Positions 60,304-64,000 of a DNA stretch of 64,000 bases are shown here, in pieces. Every line of letters starts with the position of its first letter. The stretch's first letter is position 1. Location: contig NZ_OX365700.1 in NCBI RefSeq assembly GCF_947241125.1, positions 4,312,461 through 4,376,460 on the forward strand, given 5' to 3'. The position numbers and the translations under genes were made by a program. The notes beneath the pieces are model-generated. The model did no database searches. It had not been told where the DNA came from and saw nothing but the letters and a program-made list of their open reading frames with translations. Source of the stretch: Nitrospira tepida (GTDB taxonomy: Bacteria; Nitrospirota; Nitrospiria; Nitrospirales; Nitrospiraceae).

Positions 60304-61251
60304 TCACGTCGCAGGTTTGAACTTCGGGCTGCGGACGGTAAAGACGGGGCAATCGGCATAGCGGATGACCGCTTCTGCCACGCTGCCGAATCGAAGTTGA
60401 GACCATCCGCGCCGGCCGTGCGTGCCCATGACGATCGCGTCGCTGCCCCGCTCCTGCGCGACCAGCCGGATCACATCGCCCGGGATGCCGGATCGCACCT
60501 CGTGGCGCGCGCTCAACCCTCGTCCCGAGAACAACCCGGCCAACTGGGCCATCGACTCCTCGCATTGTTTGCGGAAGGCCTGCCCGGTCAGGGCATGGCC
60601 CAGGGTGAAGTCCAGCCCATAGGCGACCGGCTCCGCGACATGCAGCAGCGTGACCTCGCTCCCGAACCGGTCGGCCAATTGCACGGCATATTCGACCGCC
60701 GACCGCCCGCAATCGCTGAAATCCACCGCGACCAGCAGTGCGCGTAATCCATTGCCGGTTTCCGTCGTCCTGGCGGCGCTCGGCTCGCGACCAGCCGCCC
60801 TCGACCCCCGCACGGTCGCGACGGGACAGGGAGCCCCTCGCACGACCCGTTCGGCCGTGCTGCCGATCAGCACATGTTCGAATCCGGTTCGCCCGTGCGT
60901 CCCGACCACGACCAGATCGTGGCGAGACCGTTCGGCCAACGCGATGATTTCCCGGCTGGGAATCCCGACGGATTCGTGCCGCTCGATCTTGACGCCGGCT
61001 GCTTCGGCCCGTTGGATCAATGCCGCGCCCTGTTCCCTGATCTCGCGCCGCCGGTCTTCGAGATACCGGCGGTTGACGTCGTACTCCAGATCCCGCCCCG
61101 GTTCGAATTCCAGCACCGACAGGGCGTCCAATCTCGCGTCATAGGCCGCCGCCATCATCAGCGCGAACGATTCCGCCTCCTTCGCCGAGGCGGACCCATC
61201 CGTGGCCAGAAGAATCTTCGAAACAGCCGATCCCGTCGCACCGACGCTCAT
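60304..61251 (-). CDS. Universal stress protein, two UspA domains
   Basis: A 315-residue tandem UspA protein: KILLATDGSASAKEAESFAL with the loop VVGTHGRTGFEHVLIGSTAE, and second domain ALLVAVDFSDCGRSAVEYAV with VMGTHGRRGWSQLRFGSVAE. Both nucleotide loops have the G-x2-G-x9-G(S/T) pattern. AAAGGAG precedes ATG 61251. Three Usp genes in 3.3 kb here, plus an Hsp20 gene, point to a stress-response cluster. Confidence 0.93.
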   Translation of the reverse strand: MSVGATGSAVSKILLATDGSASAKEAESFALMMAAAYDARLDALSVLEFEPGRDLEYDVNRRYLEDRRREIREQGAALIQRAEAAGVKIERHESVGIPSREIIALAERSRHDLVVVGTHGRTGFEHVLIGSTAERVVRGAPCPVATVRGSRAAGREPSAARTTETGNGLRALLVAVDFSDCGRSAVEYAVQLADRFGSEVTLLHVAEPVAYGLDFTLGHALTGQAFRKQCEESMAQLAGLFSGRGLSARHEVRSGIPGDVIRLVAQERGSDAIVMGTHGRRGWSQLRFGSVAEAVIRYADCPVFTVRSPKFKPAT

Positions 61252-61273
61252 CGGACCTCTCCTTTTCGTCTCG

Positions 61274-61702
61274 CTACACGGCGCCGACCGACATGAGCAG
61301 GATCTCCCCCTTCATGTCGGGATGGATGGAACACTTAAACTCGTACTGGCCGGGCCGTTGAAGGGTGAAGTGAATGGTCGCGCTGCGGCCGCCGTCGAGG
61401 AACACTCCGCCCACAGTGGAGCCGTATGCGATCACGCCGTTATGCTCGATCTGAGTCTGGGTATTCTGAAAGATCGCCGAACCGAAGTCGTGACGGATCG
61501 AATCCTCGTTCCTGACGACGATCCTCACGGGGCTGTTAAGAGCCAGGGGGGCCTGCTTCGCGATGAACGTGCTGTTCCGGATCACGACTTCCATGATTTG
61601 TTCGGACTGCGCATCGGATCGGCCGCCCTCTTCCCCTGCCCCGATGAACAGGACCAACCCGACCATCCCCGCGACAACCGGACCCCACCATGTGCTCTTC
61701 AT
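61274..61702 (-). CDS. Exported cupredoxin-like copper protein
   Basis: A 142-residue protein with an N-terminal hydrophobic export segment (WWGPVVAGMVGLVLFIGAG) and a cupredoxin fold. Likely type 1 copper ligands are the His of DSIRHDFG and the Cys, His and Met of FKCSIHPDMKG. The domain probably carries electrons or copper in the periplasm; no partner redox enzyme is adjacent. AAGGGAGC precedes ATG 61702. It lies between two Usp genes on the same strand. Confidence 0.87.
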   Translation of the reverse strand: MKSTWWGPVVAGMVGLVLFIGAGEEGGRSDAQSEQIMEVVIRNSTFIAKQAPLALNSPVRIVVRNEDSIRHDFGSAIFQNTQTQIEHNGVIAYGSTVGGVFLDGGRSATIHFTLQRPGQYEFKCSIHPDMKGEILLMSVGAV

Positions 61703-61723
61703 AGCTGCTCCCTTGAAGGATGT

Positions 61724-62227
61724 TTATGCGCCGCCTTTGGATGAGCGGCTCACCGGCCGGCCAGGCAACGGGACCGTCAACACCGGACAGCCGGCCGTGC
61801 GGACGACCTTTTCCGCCGTGCTGCCGAAGAAGATCTTCTCCACGCTGCCCACCGAGCCTCCATAGCTCCCCATCACCACCAAGCCAGCCTGCTCGCTGCG
61901 CGCCACCTTGGCGATCTCGACGAACGGCACCCCTTCCGCCAAGAGCCGGCGGATCGCCACGCCTTTGGCCTCTTCCATCGACAGGAGCCGTCGCGCATCC
62001 AGCCGCGCATGGTGGCGGAGGCGCTTGATCTGTCCCTTTTCCTCGGACGGTTGGGCCAAGCCCAGCCGATTGAGCATGCGAAGAGACTTGGTGTCGATGA
62101 CGTGCAGCAGCAGCACCTCGGCCTGATAGAGGCGCGCCAGCGACAGGCCGAGCCGGAACGCCTCCTCCGAACAGGGGGAAAAATCGACGGGGATGAGAAT
62201 CCGTTCAAATCGCCGTTCCGCCATCAT
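61724..62227 (-). CDS. Universal stress protein, single UspA domain
   Basis: A 167-residue UspA protein: RILIPVDFSPCSEEAFRLGL and LLLHVIDTKSLR, with the nucleotide loop VMGSYGGSVGSVEKIFFGSTAE (G-x2-G-x9-G pattern; shown in part). Two adjacent ATGs (62227, 62224) follow AAAGGTGG. It appears to be the first gene of the minus-strand group with the cupredoxin and the two-domain Usp gene. Confidence 0.92.
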   Translation of the reverse strand: MMAERRFERILIPVDFSPCSEEAFRLGLSLARLYQAEVLLLHVIDTKSLRMLNRLGLAQPSEEKGQIKRLRHHARLDARRLLSMEEAKGVAIRRLLAEGVPFVEIAKVARSEQAGLVVMGSYGGSVGSVEKIFFGSTAEKVVRTAGCPVLTVPLPGRPVSRSSKGGA

Positions 62228-62586
62228 CGCCACCTTTCGTTCATCGCGCTCGCCTTCTCGGAAAGAGCTGAGCAATCACAATGCCATCCACAAGACTCGG
62301 GAGCTGATGAGCGTATTACAGAAAATCGATGCGATTCGGCTACTGGGCCCTTCTCTCCATAGGGAGTCAGGTGGTGTCCTGCTACAGGAGCGGACCAGGC
62401 TCTGTAGCGGAAGGCTACAATGGGGTTCGGCTGAATAGGCCATGGGACTACCCGATCGCGCGCACAGCGCTGTTGCCTGACCGAGGCCGACTACGGGAGA
62501 AGGCACCGGTCTTGCTCTCTCAACCCATGGTGGGCATAAGCGCCCTGTGTGGTTTCCGCAGGGACGCTCGGCAGGGGGATCACAGG
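62228..62586. other. Intergenic stretch between divergent Usp genes
   Basis: About 360 bp, somewhat lower in GC than the surroundings. It should hold the promoters of the two divergent stress gene groups. I see no gene, repeat or convincing promoter pair. Confidence 0.4.
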
Positions 62587-62682
62587 ATGAGTCGAGCGCA
62601 ATGGTTTCTGTTCGGAGCGGTCGTGATCGGTCTTGCGGTCTTTGTCTATTTGACCTTCTTCTGCCCCACTGACTGTCACTAA
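62587..62682 (+). CDS. Small single-helix membrane peptide (31 aa)
   Basis: A 31-residue peptide: MSRAQWFLFGAVVIGLAVFV followed by YLTFFCPTDCH, i.e. one membrane helix and a Cys-x3-Cys-His end. GGGGGATC lies upstream of ATG 62587. It ends 27 bp before the Usp gene on the same strand and may be co-transcribed. The CPTDCH tail could bind a metal. No family recognised, so it may also be a chance frame. Confidence 0.45.
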   Translation: MSRAQWFLFGAVVIGLAVFVYLTFFCPTDCH

Positions 62683-62709
62683 CCGCGTGTTCAGCGACAG
62701 GGAGGCTCC

Positions 62710-63573
62710 ATGCGGATCATCTTGGCTGTAGACGGGTCGGATCAATCACATGCAGCGACCCAAGCGCTGGCCCATCTGGCGCGGGCCGAACAGGTCACGG
62801 TCGTTCACGTGTTGGATGTCCCGGTTCCGGCCTTTCCCATGGTCGTGCCGGAAGCCTCTCAAGCGCTCTTCCAAAACATTCAGAAGACGATGCAGGAGGA
62901 GGGTGAGCGCATGCTCGCGACCGCGAACGCCAGCCTCCCGATGAACGTGGGTCCCAGTCAGACGAGGCTGGAAACGGGCAAGCCCGCCGATGTGATCCTG
63001 GCCCTGGCTGCCGAGACCCATGCCGACCTGATCGTGCTGGGCAGCCGTGGCCTCAACCCCGTGAAGGAACTCCTGCTCGGCAGCGTGTCCCATCGTATCG
63101 TGGCCCACGCGCCCTGTTCCGTCTTCGTGGTCAATCGCCCCGTTCGGACCTGTGACCAGGTCCTGTTGGCGATTGAAGGGAAGTGGGACGGGGAAGCCGC
63201 GATCCGATGGCTCAAGGCCAAGCCCTTCCGTGCCATGCCGGAGATCTCGGTGCTCACCGTGCTGCCGTTTTCTCCGCCACCCTGGCCGGCCGGCGCCGCC
63301 GTGAGCAAAGCCATGGAACAGGAGGTGGTCGAGCGAGCCTCCTGGTTCCTGGAGGACCTGGTGAAGCAGCTCGTAGCCATGGGGTATCGAGCCAAGCCGC
63401 TCGTCCTGGTTGGCTCTCCCGCGGTCGCGATCACGGAACAGATCCAGAAGGCCAAACCGGACCTGTTGTTGATCGGCTGTCGGCAACGAGAGGGTCTGAC
63501 CCGTTTCGTGCTCGGAAGCGTCTCCCATACATTGCTCCACCGTGCTCCCTGCCCGGTGCTGTTGTTCCATTGA
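62710..63573 (+). CDS. Universal stress protein, two UspA domains (second site degenerate)
   Basis: A 287-residue tandem UspA protein. Domain 1 starts IILAVDGSDQSHAATQALAH and has VLGSRGLNPVKELLLGSVS as nucleotide loop. Domain 2 has LLIGCRQREGLTRFVLGSVS, where the second Gly of G-x2-G is replaced, so ATP binding may be lost in that half. AGGGAGG lies before ATG 62710. Confidence 0.93.
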   Translation: MRIILAVDGSDQSHAATQALAHLARAEQVTVVHVLDVPVPAFPMVVPEASQALFQNIQKTMQEEGERMLATANASLPMNVGPSQTRLETGKPADVILALAAETHADLIVLGSRGLNPVKELLLGSVSHRIVAHAPCSVFVVNRPVRTCDQVLLAIEGKWDGEAAIRWLKAKPFRAMPEISVLTVLPFSPPPWPAGAAVSKAMEQEVVERASWFLEDLVKQLVAMGYRAKPLVLVGSPAVAITEQIQKAKPDLLLIGCRQREGLTRFVLGSVSHTLLHRAPCPVLLFH

Positions 63574-63631
63574 CGAGAAGCAGTGCTGAGTGCTCAGTGC
63601 TGAGGTCATGCCCCAAGTTCGGCGCAGCCAG

Positions 63632-64000
63632 TCATTCCAGACAGTAGCGGTTGACCATGGCCGGGTCGAACCGTTCGGCCGCGAGCACGTTCTGCACGAA
63701 CCGGAAGATCGTGCGGCGCATGGAGATCGTGAGATTGGGATACCAGAGCGGGCTCGCGATCACGAGCCCGCGAAAGGCAAAGAAGGGCGCCGTCGTTTCA
63801 AGGATATGATGATCCCCGCTGGCCTCCAGGTACCTGTCCCAAAAGTGGCGGAACAGCACCTCGAACGGACCGGCCAATCTCCCCGACCGCTGGAGCGAGA
63901 AGAAGAGGTAGTTGATCGACAGGGAGGTGACATCGTCCGCCGGCTCCCCCCATTCACCCCGCGAGCGATCCAGCACACTAAAATCAGTGCCGGCGCGGAA
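63632..64000 (-). CDS. C-terminal part of a phosphotransferase-like protein (cut by window edge)
   Basis: The frame enters from the right edge and ends at 63632, giving 122 residues. LDRSRGEWGEPADDVTSLSI resembles the metal/Asp-containing region after the catalytic loop of aminoglycoside phosphotransferase-family kinases (D-x-E-x3-G-x-P-x-x-D), followed by helices. The start and catalytic loop lie outside the window. The identity is moderate-confidence. Confidence 0.6.
   Translation of the reverse strand, partial: FRAGTDFSVLDRSRGEWGEPADDVTSLSINYLFFSLQRSGRLAGPFEVLFRHFWDRYLEASGDHHILETTAPFFAFRGLVIASPLWYPNLTISMRRTIFRFVQNVLAAERFDPAMVNRYCLE

Noticed and set aside
1-64000. rRNA or tRNA genes and a replication origin
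   Set aside because: No rRNA-like conserved blocks, cloverleaf-like GGTTCGAATCC arms with acceptor pairing, or DnaA-box clusters were noticed by eye; a tRNAscan-type search would be decisive.

Overview
The window is a high-GC bacterial chromosome segment with dense, mostly co-oriented operons. The gene set suggests Nitrospira (Nitrospirota): a glucosyl-3-phosphoglycerate synthase pair, a group 3b NiFe hydrogenase, DUF3175/DUF6496/DUF2934 stress genes, several universal stress proteins, copper-site proteins and a PPi-type phosphofructokinase. This assignment is inferred from gene content; no rRNA or tRNA gene was seen.

Layout. 1-3.2 kb: end of a + strand gene, then a translationally coupled minus-strand trio (MscS channel, zinc metallopeptidase, ATP-grasp ligase). 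3.2-7.8 kb: treZ and glgX, divergent across a repeat-rich gap (glycogen/trehalose metabolism). 7.8-12.7 kb: PAS kinase/NarL regulator, a CBS protein behind a 93-bp tandem repeat, two SlyD-like FKBPs, a Cys-rich small protein and a peptidoglycan-binding lipoprotein. 12.7-14.9 kb: decayed DNA with a truncated paralogue, a fused toxin-antitoxin remnant and dodecin. 14.9-22.4 kb: calcium-type P-ATPase, CaCA exchanger, MscS-like protein and two coupled glycosyltransferases. 22.7-28.3 kb: deaminase, flavin-fold protein, VOC protein, CGNR regulator, and a methyltransferase gene interrupted by a complete IS21-family element. 28.3-32.5 kb: accessory island of small toxin-antitoxin genes, partly broken, between direct repeats of a two-helix membrane protein gene. 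33-34.7 kb: stress/copper genes. 34.8-39.8 kb: 2-oxoacid dehydrogenase complex (E3, E1 alpha, E1 beta, E2). 40-44.5 kb: two exported proteins and a second PAS kinase/NarL pair. 44.5-48 kb: a Gp37/Gp68-type gene and its tcmP partner, the latter split by an IS256-family element. 48-52.2 kb: universal stress protein, PPi-type phosphofructokinase, FBP aldolase/phosphatase, DUF1122. 52.3-57.9 kb: group 3b hydrogenase (hydB, hydG, hydD, hydA, protease), with a toxin-antitoxin pair wedged on the opposite strand between hydG and hydD. 58-64 kb: hypothetical/DUF2934 pair, Hsp20, three universal stress proteins, a cupredoxin, and the edge of a phosphotransferase-like gene.

The most unusual signal is a dispersed repeat at three loci (5.1-5.5, 9.66-9.93 and 59.58-59.76 kb). 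In each, the unit has the same orientation relative to a downstream gene and its edge (GGTATGGAGGG) supplies that gene's Shine-Dalgarno sequence. Each unit has a conserved CCGGCGGC/GCCGCCGG pairing and a second small hairpin whose stem changes between copies while staying paired. It may be a structured leader RNA or a REP-like element domesticated as a translation start region. Other notable points are the hydrogenase operon split by a toxin-antitoxin pair, the IS-disrupted tcmP locus, and several decayed toxin-antitoxin modules.
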